This document shows positions 54,948-62,971 of a stretch of DNA of 64,000 bases, in pieces. How positions within the stretch are numbered: the first letter of the stretch is position 1; every line of letters starts with the position of its first letter. Location of the stretch: the NCBI RefSeq assembly GCF_003386235.1, contig NZ_QRDZ01000023.1:62001-126000 (forward strand), given 5' to 3'. The notes beneath the pieces were generated by a model, which did not search any database, was not told the DNA's origin, and saw only the letters and a program-made list of their open reading frames with translations. A program made the position numbers and the translations under genes. Source of the stretch: Cohnella phaseoli (GTDB lineage Bacteria; Bacillota; Bacilli; Paenibacillales; Paenibacillaceae).

Positions 54948-57587
54948 TCATCGCCTGTCGAATTTTAGCGTAATTTCGGATTTCCAGTCGAATTGGTCGA
55001 TCACGACGGCTTGTCGCGATGCGGAATAAGATCCGCCAATGATCGTTGTAGGAGTCGCGCCTTCCGGGTGCGGAAGCCGAATGCTTACAGTATTCGGCTT
55101 TCTGTCCGAATGACAGACGACTTTCGCGGTAATCGCTCCTTGCTCCAAATTCGATTCGACGCGCAGCGAGACGGCTCCGAAATAAGTCGCGATTCCGTCC
55201 AATTCGATCACGTTGCCGTCCTCCAGCCATTGGCTCGGAATTCCCGGCAGCAAGTTCAACCGCTCCTCCCCGTCTTCCATATAAAGCATCCAACGGGTTT
55301 GCATCAGGAACCAGCCTTCCTCGTGCGTCTTGTGCGGGCTGGCGTGCCAGAAGTGCTCCCAGAACGTATACGTCTCCCGGTCCGCCAATCCGGCGAAGCC
55401 GTTATAGTAGGCTTTCAGGAACGGCTTGACCTCGCCGCGCTTCAGATGCACCCAAGGATGAATGCTGTAGTAAGGCTGGCTTAGCGCGACGTTGCGAGTA
55501 CACATCAATTCATGATGATAATTCAACATGAATTCCGCTGCGGCTTCGTCCGGACGAACAACCTCTTGAAAAACGAGGTAGAGCGGGCCGAGAAGGGAAT
55601 CCCGAGCGGCGACCGAACCGTGCGTCAGCCATTTCCCGCCTTCCCCGTTCACAGAAAGCGGTCCTCTGTGCTCCACCCAAGGAGGGACGGTCGGCACCCA
55701 GCTTCCGTCGGCCAGCGGAACGACCGGAGAACTCCCCATCGCGGCGAACAAAGCCTGACGGATATCCTCCTTCAGCGCTTGCGCTTCGGCTTCCACTCGT
55801 GCAGAACTGTCGGGATCGACGTTCCTCAGCATCTCCGCCAGCCGGCTCATCCCCATATACGCATACCCGTTTAACATGAAGGAACGGAACGGGTCTTCCG
55901 GATCCGCCGTCTTCCCTTCCAGCATGCCGTAGCCTTTGCCTCGCAGCTCCTCCGTTTTATTGCGGTCTCTCCACTTCGCCAGATAATCGAACGCCTTTAG
56001 CAGGTGGTCCTTTACGTTAAGAATCCAATCTTCGTCTCGGGTATACCGGTAATGCTCTCCGAGGCTCCATAATGCGGCTCCCGTTTCCAGCATATAACCG
56101 CCGTAGTTTTGCATCAGACCGTCCTCGTGCTGCTTATCCAAGAAAAATTGCAAGGCCCGCTCCGCAACGCCGTTCCAGCCCATGGACTCCATGAATTGGA
56201 TAATCGGCGAGCTCTCCGAGCCGATCGCCGTATAGACGCCGATCGTCGGAACGATCGTTCCGCCGGGCTCCAGGCCGTAGGAGACGAGATCGAGATGGAG
56301 CAATCCGGCCTTGATCATCTCTTCGATCCGCGGCTCGGGAAGCTTGATCGACGCCGCCCGGGAAAGCTTCTCCTGCCAGAACGCACGGCACTCCGCCCAT
56401 CTGTCTTCAAAAGACTGCCGGCTTAACCCTTCGGCGCGTTCCTTGGAGATCGGACGGTGAGGCAAATAAAATTCAAACGTGACCGATTCTCCCGGAGGAA
56501 GGAGAACGGCCGTCTCCTCCGTTCCAAGCGGCCGTCCGCCCAGCTTGGATACGCAGCAAACCCGGTCCTCCGAGTAGCTGACAAACCCGTTATCTCCGTC
56601 GAACTCGTATTGTTTGTCGTCGTTTAAGACGAAAGCGTTGGGAACGACGTTTTTGAACCAGGCGTATCTGGGAACTCGGGCTTTGTTCGTGGCTACCGCC
56701 CGGAAGTAGAGCACCGTCTCCTCTTCCCGGTTCATCTCCTGCGGAAGAATCCGTTCCCGCAGCGCCGTCTGCTCTTCCGTCAGCATATGAAAGTGGCCGA
56801 AGCCGTCGGCGGCCAAATAATGAGTGCCCCTCAACGTATCGGCATTCAAAGGACTGCTTTCGTAGGAGACGAAGGATACCGTGTCGTAGACTACGTCGTT
56901 ATCCTGGATTGATGCGTGCAGGATGGGGAGCGATCCGTCTTCGAGCCTGCGGGAGACGCCTTCCACGCAGCCGACGCCTCGACCAAGCATATATCGGTAG
57001 CAGACCGGCTTGTCCTCATTCTCCGGCAGCTTCGCTTCGAAGCCGTGAAATCGCGGCTGCACCCAATCCCACAGCCTTTCCTCTCCCCCGACGCCGCGAA
57101 ACCCGACGCCGAAAATCCGAATATCGCGCGACAACCCGAGCCATGTCTGCGAAGCGAGCTTGCGGGTATGGGCGGCTGCATTCGCGAAGGTTTCCTCCGG
57201 CTCGTTCTCTATGCGCTGCAGCTCGGTAACCAGGTTCATCGCCTTAACGTCGAGCTCGATTTGCTCGTATGTCCGATTGTCGTGGGCTTGCGTGACGGCG
57301 ACTCCGTAAGCGGGAATGTAGATCGGATAGGCCTTGCTCACATCGCGCAGGAAAAAGCTGAACGGGCGCTCCGGCGTATCGATCTTCACCAGAATGGACC
57401 GCAAGTCCTTCCCATCCTCCGCTTGCACCGTTACTTCCAGCCGCGCCTGACTTCCGTCGGTAGAGAAGCAAGCTCCCTCGGACTTGCCGCTCCCCCTCAT
57501 GATTGCGGCGCTTATTATTCCGGCGGTCGTCGAGACGCTCCCTCGAATCGGCCCCTTCCTCCACTCCACCGCGATTTTCGTATTCAT
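54948..57587 (-). CDS. Six-hairpin (alpha/alpha)6 glycosidase-like protein
   Basis: 879 residues, no signal peptide, so a cytosolic enzyme acting on imported oligosaccharide. The N-terminal half is mostly beta-sandwich; from about residue 390 the pattern changes to alternating helices typical of six-hairpin glycosidases, with GLLHLDLVSYGLEPGG, a FMESMGWNGVAERALQFFL helix and NYGGYMLETGAALWSLGEHY. A short beta domain follows (from about 790). I cannot assign the GH family; candidates are acidic residues in the ETGAALW and EHFWHAS segments. The ribosome site is AAGGGG about 11 nt before the ATG. A cre site and AAAAAAGTCC box lie upstream. Confidence 0.75.
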   Translation of the reverse strand: MNTKIAVEWRKGPIRGSVSTTAGIISAAIMRGSGKSEGACFSTDGSQARLEVTVQAEDGKDLRSILVKIDTPERPFSFFLRDVSKAYPIYIPAYGVAVTQAHDNRTYEQIELDVKAMNLVTELQRIENEPEETFANAAAHTRKLASQTWLGLSRDIRIFGVGFRGVGGEERLWDWVQPRFHGFEAKLPENEDKPVCYRYMLGRGVGCVEGVSRRLEDGSLPILHASIQDNDVVYDTVSFVSYESSPLNADTLRGTHYLAADGFGHFHMLTEEQTALRERILPQEMNREEETVLYFRAVATNKARVPRYAWFKNVVPNAFVLNDDKQYEFDGDNGFVSYSEDRVCCVSKLGGRPLGTEETAVLLPPGESVTFEFYLPHRPISKERAEGLSRQSFEDRWAECRAFWQEKLSRAASIKLPEPRIEEMIKAGLLHLDLVSYGLEPGGTIVPTIGVYTAIGSESSPIIQFMESMGWNGVAERALQFFLDKQHEDGLMQNYGGYMLETGAALWSLGEHYRYTRDEDWILNVKDHLLKAFDYLAKWRDRNKTEELRGKGYGMLEGKTADPEDPFRSFMLNGYAYMGMSRLAEMLRNVDPDSSARVEAEAQALKEDIRQALFAAMGSSPVVPLADGSWVPTVPPWVEHRGPLSVNGEGGKWLTHGSVAARDSLLGPLYLVFQEVVRPDEAAAEFMLNYHHELMCTRNVALSQPYYSIHPWVHLKRGEVKPFLKAYYNGFAGLADRETYTFWEHFWHASPHKTHEEGWFLMQTRWMLYMEDGEERLNLLPGIPSQWLEDGNVIELDGIATYFGAVSLRVESNLEQGAITAKVVCHSDRKPNTVSIRLPHPEGATPTTIIGGSYSASRQAVVIDQFDWKSEITLKFDRR

Positions 57588-57649
57588 TTATATCCAGTCC
57601 CCTTTATGTCGTAATCGAAAGAATGAACGGCCGCGCTTCACCACGCGCC

Positions 57650-57663
57650 TGAAAGCGTTCACA
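57650..57663. promoter_or_regulatory. cre site (CcpA) upstream of the six-hairpin glycosidase
   Basis: TGAAAGCGTTCACA fits the cre consensus TGWNANCGNTNWCA at all defined positions. On the minus strand it begins about 12 bp after the -10, so it covers the probable start of transcription. This predicts catabolite repression by glucose-type sugars. Confidence 0.8.
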
Positions 57664-57674
57664 TATATAACTCT

Positions 57675-57736
57675 ACTATAAGCGGCGACGAGAAAATCCG
57701 CTTGCACAAAACTTACGCTTCCTTTTGGACTTTTTT
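57675..57736 (-). promoter_or_regulatory. AAAAAAGTCC box and -10 of the six-hairpin glycosidase gene
   Basis: On the minus strand the box at 57727-57736 is in the final codons of the GH20 gene and TATAGT (57675-57680) begins 56 bp after the start of the box. GCGTAAG, containing the GH20 stop codon, and GTGCAAG lie between, as at 51.4 kb. No matching -35 is found, so an activator is expected. Confidence 0.65.
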
Positions 57737-59155
57737 GACCTGTTCCGGTTTGCCGGACAACACTTGGAGCAATCTGCGATCGGATGCTTCAAGCCGCTTG
57801 GCAAAGGATGGCCACTCTTCGCGCCGGACAACGTTCCAAACCCGTTCAACCATCGTCGGCGCGCGCAGACGGATCAGCTCCAGCTCGGCGCTTTCCTCGT
57901 TCTCCCATGAACAGAACTGTGCCCCCAAAAGGTTGGCACTCTCATCCAATTCAATAGGCTGGAGCGTCGCTTTGGATTGATCCCACCAATGCTCCCAACG
58001 CCTCACGTGCCAGCCGTATATGTGCTCGGGCGACCATTTTAAGGTCGGGGTGGCATATAAGGGCTGCCAGGATGCGTTAATCAGTGCATAGCCCGCTTCC
58101 GCTAGCGAGTCCGCCGGATGATAATAGGACTCCCAAGGAATAACGACGATGTCTTTCGGGATTTCGATTCCCTGTGCCGGTGAGAAACCTTCCCAGACGA
58201 TCGGCTGTCTGCCCTGTTCTCTGACAATTTCCGCAGCCCGAACAATAAAGTCGCGCAATAAGCCCTCTGCATCGTTAACGTTCAGCTCTTTCATTTTTTC
58301 CCGGCAATAGGGACATTGCTCGAAAATCTCCAGCTTCGTCTCATCGCAGCCCAAGTGAATGTACTTCGAATACTTGAAAATCTCGCATAACTCGCGCAGC
58401 ATTTGTTGAACCGCGTTCAACACCGCAGGATTGCCCAAACAAATCGCATTCTCGTGGGCTTCCCCTATACCCGATGTAAAGAGCTCGGGCTCCGAGAGAT
58501 TAAGCTGACGCGAATGGCCCGGCAAATCGATTTCGGGCACAAGCTGAACCCCGCAACGCTGGGCATACTCAATCAGGTCCTCGAGCTCTTGTCTTGTATA
58601 TTTCATACCCGATACGGGGATTTGTGGAAATGACCGCAGCGGAAACGTGAACAGCGGGTCATCCGTTAGGTGTAAGTGCAAGTGCGAAAATCGATAGAAT
58701 CGGCAAAATGTAATCGTCTGCCGAATACAGTCCGTCGAATGCCAATGTCTCCCCAGATCCATCATTAAACCCCGATACGGAAGATCCGGCTCGTCTTCAA
58801 CGGTACACAGCGGCAGCTCCCCTTCGTTCGACATCAACTGAAGCAGGACCGCCGTTCCGCCCGCAACAGCGGAATAACTTCCTCCGACGATCTGTACCTT
58901 TTCCGCAACGGCGATTTTAATTTGCTCTTCCCGCATGGCTTCATCCAGATTTAATTCAACGATCGTTCGAGTCTCGTTCCCGGTTCCGGTTCTCTCGCCC
59001 AGCACGGCTTCCAGCTCCTGCTCGAATATCGGCGCAAGCGGCACAAGCGACGTATGCAGAGCATGGACGACAGTATGGCGTAAGGATCTCGTCCCCTGCT
59101 CGATATGAACCGACTTTGGAAGCGGCACGACATGAATTTCAATTTGCTCCGACAT
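57713..59155 (-). CDS. Glycoside hydrolase family 20 beta-N-acetylhexosaminidase-like
   Basis: 480 residues, cytosolic. GH20 enzymes release terminal GlcNAc or GalNAc by substrate-assisted catalysis. The N-terminal GH20b-like domain spans about 1-125. The catalytic barrel has PYRGLMMDLGRHWHS, then LHLHLTDD, PEIDLPGHSR and the active-site pair in YIHLGCDETK (Asp271, Glu272). The late Trp pocket is represented by VWEGFSP and WPS-type segments. GAGGAGGAAGAGG lies upstream of the ATG at 59155; the open frame continues to 59290 without a better start. Downstream of the binding protein of the first importer, so it probably trims the imported N-acetylated glycan. Confidence 0.9.
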   Translation of the reverse strand: MSEQIEIHVVPLPKSVHIEQGTRSLRHTVVHALHTSLVPLAPIFEQELEAVLGERTGTGNETRTIVELNLDEAMREEQIKIAVAEKVQIVGGSYSAVAGGTAVLLQLMSNEGELPLCTVEDEPDLPYRGLMMDLGRHWHSTDCIRQTITFCRFYRFSHLHLHLTDDPLFTFPLRSFPQIPVSGMKYTRQELEDLIEYAQRCGVQLVPEIDLPGHSRQLNLSEPELFTSGIGEAHENAICLGNPAVLNAVQQMLRELCEIFKYSKYIHLGCDETKLEIFEQCPYCREKMKELNVNDAEGLLRDFIVRAAEIVREQGRQPIVWEGFSPAQGIEIPKDIVVIPWESYYHPADSLAEAGYALINASWQPLYATPTLKWSPEHIYGWHVRRWEHWWDQSKATLQPIELDESANLLGAQFCSWENEESAELELIRLRAPTMVERVWNVVRREEWPSFAKRLEASDRRLLQVLSGKPEQVKKVQKEA

Positions 59156-59197
59156 GATGATCCTCTTCCTCCTCTTTTCCTCTTCAATAAACAAATC

Positions 59198-59253
59198 ATC
59201 CTCGCGAGGGCTTACAGCCGGATGGCAACTCCAGCCGAATTGCTCGCGAGGAT
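59198..59253 (-). terminator. Intercistronic hairpin between binding protein and GH20 gene
   Basis: ATCCTCGCGAG (59198-59208) pairs perfectly with CTCGCGAGGAT (59243-59253), with a 34-nt loop that has further pairing (GGCT/AGCC). No clear T-run follows on the minus strand, so an RNA-processing or attenuating role is more likely than full termination. Confidence 0.5.
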
Positions 59254-59271
59254 CGATCCTGCTACGTTCGA

Positions 59272-60831
59272 TTATTTCTTGGCTGCCCAAGCATCCAATT
59301 GCTTTTGAAGCTCGGCAATAATCGCCTCAGAGCCCGCATTCTTCAACTTCTGAATAAATTCCGGCAATACTTTATCTACATCGACAGAGCCGCTGGCAAG
59401 CGCCTTCAGATATTGGTCGATAACGGCTTGCGCTTTCGCCAGCTCATTCGATACCGGGTCCGAATTGAACACGAAACCGAGCGCGACGGAAGGCTTGGCC
59501 TCCATATTGATCTTGGCCGTTTCCTCCCACATGCCGTCAGGCTGACCTTCCGTATAGAACGTGTTAAATACGTTTCCGACGAAGAAATTGTAAACGCCGT
59601 CATAGGCGCCATCCATCTTCTGTGTGACTTTTCCGTCGGCCGATTTCGTGTAGCTTAAGCCCTCCAGACCAAAAACAACCAGATTCAAAATCTCAGGATC
59701 CGAGTTCAACAAGTCGATAAACATTAAGGCCCGCTCAGGATGCTGCGAATTTTTGTTGATCGCGTTCATGGAAGCTTGGATGGAGCCCGTCGTAAGCGGT
59801 CGATCGCCCATTCCATGAGCGACATAGGGAATCCCCCCGGCTTGCGAGCTCGAGAACTCCACGTCTCCGCCCGGCTTGGTCACAGGATCCGTTACGATCG
59901 CGTATTTGCCTTGCGAACGATAGTTTGTCGTTGTCGTTGCTGCGTCTTTCTGGATGTAGCCTTTCTGATACCAGCTTCTCATTAATTCCACGTAATCCTT
60001 GAATTCCTGCGATTCGTATTGATTTACGGCCTTCAGATCGCCAAAGCTTTTCACTGCGCCGGGGGTTCTGGTTCCGACAAGCGCGTCGAAACCGAAGTAG
60101 TTTAACCCGTTCTCCCAGATGTTGCTGCCAACGCCTTCAATCGGGAACAGATCGGGCTCGTTTTCTTTGATTTGCTGCAGGTAAGGCTCCAAATCTTCCA
60201 GCTTCTTTACATTGGTGTAGTCAAATTTGTATTTATCCAGCAGTTCTTTCTTGAACATCAATCCGAATTGCCTTGCATAGATTTGCTGGATCGGAGTAGC
60301 ATAGATTTTTCCGTCCACTTTAATAGCGTCCCAAACCGCCGCATTCGTGCCCGCGATCGTTTGCGGAGCATATTTTTCCAGAATATCGTCCAGCGCCGCA
60401 TAGGCGCCCTTTGCTACATTCGGAATGTACGGATTAATCCAATTGGAGGTAAACGCGATGTCGAAGCTTTCATTCGCCGCAAGCATCATGCTTACTTTCT
60501 GATCGTATTCTCCAAGCTCGACTAACGTAAAATCGATCGTGGCATTGATTTTCTCTTGCGTGATTTTGTTGATCGCTGCGAATACTTCGTCCGCCTTGTT
60601 CATGTTAAATGTTTTGGGAACAAGCCATTTTAAGGTGACCGGTTCCAAGCTTTCTCCCGAGGCCGTCTCGGATGGCGCCTCCTGCGTTGAGGTCCCGGTC
60701 GCCGCGGGCGATTCGCCGGATTGCCCCTCTTGTTTGCCTGCGTTCCCATTGCTGCTGCAGGCGGATACGAGCAGTGTCAGCAGTACGACGATGGATAGCC
60801 ATACAGATGTTTTTTTGTACCCCTTGTTCAT
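59272..60831 (-). CDS. Sugar-binding lipoprotein (YtcQ/LipO type)
   Basis: 519 residues. The lipobox VSAC has Cys25, followed by a Gly/Ser/Glu linker. The mature domain has VTLKWLVPKTFNMNKADEVF, MLAANESFDIAFTSNW and the C-terminal AELQKQLDAWAAKK common in this class. AGGAGG lies about 8-10 nt before the ATG at 60831. Third gene of the first importer operon, 85 bp after the second permease. With GH20 downstream, an N-acetylhexosamine-containing oligosaccharide is a reasonable ligand guess. Confidence 0.93.
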   Translation of the reverse strand: MNKGYKKTSVWLSIVVLLTLLVSACSSNGNAGKQEGQSGESPAATGTSTQEAPSETASGESLEPVTLKWLVPKTFNMNKADEVFAAINKITQEKINATIDFTLVELGEYDQKVSMMLAANESFDIAFTSNWINPYIPNVAKGAYAALDDILEKYAPQTIAGTNAAVWDAIKVDGKIYATPIQQIYARQFGLMFKKELLDKYKFDYTNVKKLEDLEPYLQQIKENEPDLFPIEGVGSNIWENGLNYFGFDALVGTRTPGAVKSFGDLKAVNQYESQEFKDYVELMRSWYQKGYIQKDAATTTTNYRSQGKYAIVTDPVTKPGGDVEFSSSQAGGIPYVAHGMGDRPLTTGSIQASMNAINKNSQHPERALMFIDLLNSDPEILNLVVFGLEGLSYTKSADGKVTQKMDGAYDGVYNFFVGNVFNTFYTEGQPDGMWEETAKINMEAKPSVALGFVFNSDPVSNELAKAQAVIDQYLKALASGSVDVDKVLPEFIQKLKNAGSEAIIAELQKQLDAWAAKK

Positions 60832-60916
60832 TTGTGTACGTCCTCCTTGAGTGTTCTATTTATTTTTAAACCAGCTAACCGCATTTCACAACTAGCCGGG
60901 TTTAAACGCCGCTATC

Positions 60917-61801
60917 CTAACCTTTCACGGACCCTAAAGTTAACCCTCTGACAAAATATTTCTGAAAGAAAGGCAGAATAATCAGCATAGGCGCTGCCGC
61001 AAGGACACACATCGCCATTCTGGCCGACTCGGATGGAATCTGCGAGGTATTCAGCCCGGATAGATTGCCGATGTTGGAGCGGAGGAATTCAATGTTCGCC
61101 ATCATCCGGTGCAGCATCAGCTGCAAAGGCAGCAGCTTGGGCGAATCGATATAGAGAAGAGCCAGCCACCAATCGTTCCAATAGACGAGCAAAATTAGCA
61201 AGCCAATCGTCGCAAGCGCGGGCTTGGATAGCGGGAACACGATTTTCCAATAAATCGTCCATTCGCTTGCCCCGTCGATTTTCGCGGATTCGCTGATCGC
61301 TTCCGGTATTTGGCGAAAAAAGGTTCGTAAGATGAGAACATTCATCGCGCCGATTAAATAAGGCAGAATCAGCGCCAACAGGCTATCCTTCAAGTCCAAA
61401 TAGTTAACCATCAGAATATAGCTGGGGACGAGTCCTCCATTAAACAGCAGTGTGAAAATGACAAGGAAAGAAAAGAGTTTGCGAAAAATAAATACGCTCC
61501 TGGACAACGCATACGCGAATAAGCTGGTCGCCAATAAGCCGATGATCGTTCCGCAGGCGGTAACGAGAATCGTCACCTTATAGGCCTGAACCATAATGGA
61601 CGTGTTGCTGAAAATGTACTTGTAAGCGGTAAAGTCGAATTTTTGCGGCAATAGCCGGTAACCGTTATCGACCAGCATTTTCTCGTTGCTGAACGAAATG
61701 GTTACAATCGCCAGCAAAGGAATCACGCAAAGCAGGCATACGCACATCAGGGTGATATTCACGATAGAAGAGGCGCTGCGCCGCTGGAAACTTCGTTTCA
61801 A
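60917..61801 (-). CDS. Carbohydrate ABC transporter permease (YtcP type)
   Basis: 294 residues, six predicted helices, ending in FVRGLTLGSVKG. The EAA loop is EAISESAKIDGASEWTIYWK then FPLSKPALATIG. Ribosome site GGAGG lies shortly upstream. It starts 15 bp after the previous permease stop and works with it. Confidence 0.93.
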   Translation of the reverse strand: MKRSFQRRSASSIVNITLMCVCLLCVIPLLAIVTISFSNEKMLVDNGYRLLPQKFDFTAYKYIFSNTSIMVQAYKVTILVTACGTIIGLLATSLFAYALSRSVFIFRKLFSFLVIFTLLFNGGLVPSYILMVNYLDLKDSLLALILPYLIGAMNVLILRTFFRQIPEAISESAKIDGASEWTIYWKIVFPLSKPALATIGLLILLVYWNDWWLALLYIDSPKLLPLQLMLHRMMANIEFLRSNIGNLSGLNTSQIPSESARMAMCVLAAAPMLIILPFFQKYFVRGLTLGSVKG

Positions 61802-61816
61802 AACTCATCCTCCTCT

Positions 61817-62755
61817 CTAAAATAAAGCGCTGTCTTTATCTATTTTTCTGGCCGCATAGTTGGCGAGGAAGATCACGACCAGCCCCAGCACGGACTGAAT
61901 GAAATTCACCGCGGAAGACATGCCGAAATCGCCCAAGATTCTTAACGTTCTGTATGCGTAAGTATCGATGACATCCGTAGCGGACATCAGCATCCCGGAC
62001 TGCATGGGCAAGAAGTAAAACAAACCAAAGTCGGAATAGAAAATTCGGCCAATCGAGAGCAAGGTCAAAATCGTCAATACCGGAAATAAGAACGGAAGCG
62101 AAATGAACCAAACAGTGCGTATGCGGGAAGCTCCGTCAATCTGTGCCGCTTCGAAATACTCTTTATCGATAGAGATCAAGCAAGCATAATAAATGAGCGT
62201 CCCGTAGCCCACGTTTTTCCACACGCTTGCCAGAATAAGAATGATCGGCCAATATTGCCGCTCGCTATACCAGCCAACCGCATCAAAGCCGAACCTCTCC
62301 AACAAACTGTTGAAAATCCCGAGATTTTCGCTCAGAAAAGCGTAGGAGGCGAAGGAAACGACAACCCACGACAGGAAGAACGGAAAGAACAGCGTCGTCT
62401 GATAGATTTTAATGAGCAACGACCTCGTGACTTCATAAAGAAGCAGCGCCATAACAACCGATGCGATCGTAGTCGCGACAATACTTCCCAAGTTAAGCAG
62501 CAATGTATTGCGGATGACCGGCCAAAAGCTCTCTGAAGAGAAAAAAAATTCAAAGTTGGAAAACCCCGCCCAAGGGCTGCCCAGAATGCCTTTGTCGAAA
62601 GAATATTTCTTGAAGGCCACGATCAATCCATACATTGGAAAGTAGCTAAATACAAGAATCAACAACATGCCCGGCGCCGACATGAACGACAAATAGATAT
62701 TGTCGATCCCGGTTAATTTCTTCGTTCTCATCCTCAACTCTCTCTCCCTCTTCAT
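61817..62755 (-). CDS. Carbohydrate ABC transporter permease (LplB type)
   Basis: 312 residues, six predicted helices. The EAA loop is EYFEAAQIDGASRIRTVWFI and the end ANYAARKIDKDSALF. GGAG lies 8 nt before the ATG at 62755; a second ATG eight codons later is possible. First gene of the operon. A TATGAT -10 lies at 62789-62794, and GCAAATG occurs twice upstream (62831-62837 and 62865-62871), perhaps part of an operator. The 215-bp gap before it also holds the terminator of the next gene and no other gene. Confidence 0.92.
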   Translation of the reverse strand: MKRERELRMRTKKLTGIDNIYLSFMSAPGMLLILVFSYFPMYGLIVAFKKYSFDKGILGSPWAGFSNFEFFFSSESFWPVIRNTLLLNLGSIVATTIASVVMALLLYEVTRSLLIKIYQTTLFFPFFLSWVVVSFASYAFLSENLGIFNSLLERFGFDAVGWYSERQYWPIILILASVWKNVGYGTLIYYACLISIDKEYFEAAQIDGASRIRTVWFISLPFLFPVLTILTLLSIGRIFYSDFGLFYFLPMQSGMLMSATDVIDTYAYRTLRILGDFGMSSAVNFIQSVLGLVVIFLANYAARKIDKDSALF

Positions 62756-62917
62756 GCTCTCGCTCCGTTGTACCGGCTTTCGGTTCTATCATAGGACCCG
62801 CAAACGGATTTAGAGAAGTTTGATAAGTGGCATTTGCTTGTATTCGCGATCAAAAACGGGCTTTCATTTGCGGTATTCCCTTCAATTGAAGGCGGCGGTA
62901 CACTGTCTCTTATCAAA

Positions 62918-62957
62918 AACAGAGAGCATCGGCCCCCATCAGGCCGCGCTCTCTGTT
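62918..62957 (-). terminator. Rho-independent terminator of the partial secreted-protein gene
   Basis: AACAGAGAGC (62918-62927) and GCTCTCTGTT (62948-62957) form a 10-bp stem with an inner GGCC/GGCC stem. On the minus strand a T-run follows, and it lies 14 bp after the stop of the gene at 62972. Confidence 0.9.
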
Positions 62958-62971
62958 CCGTATTGCGTTAT

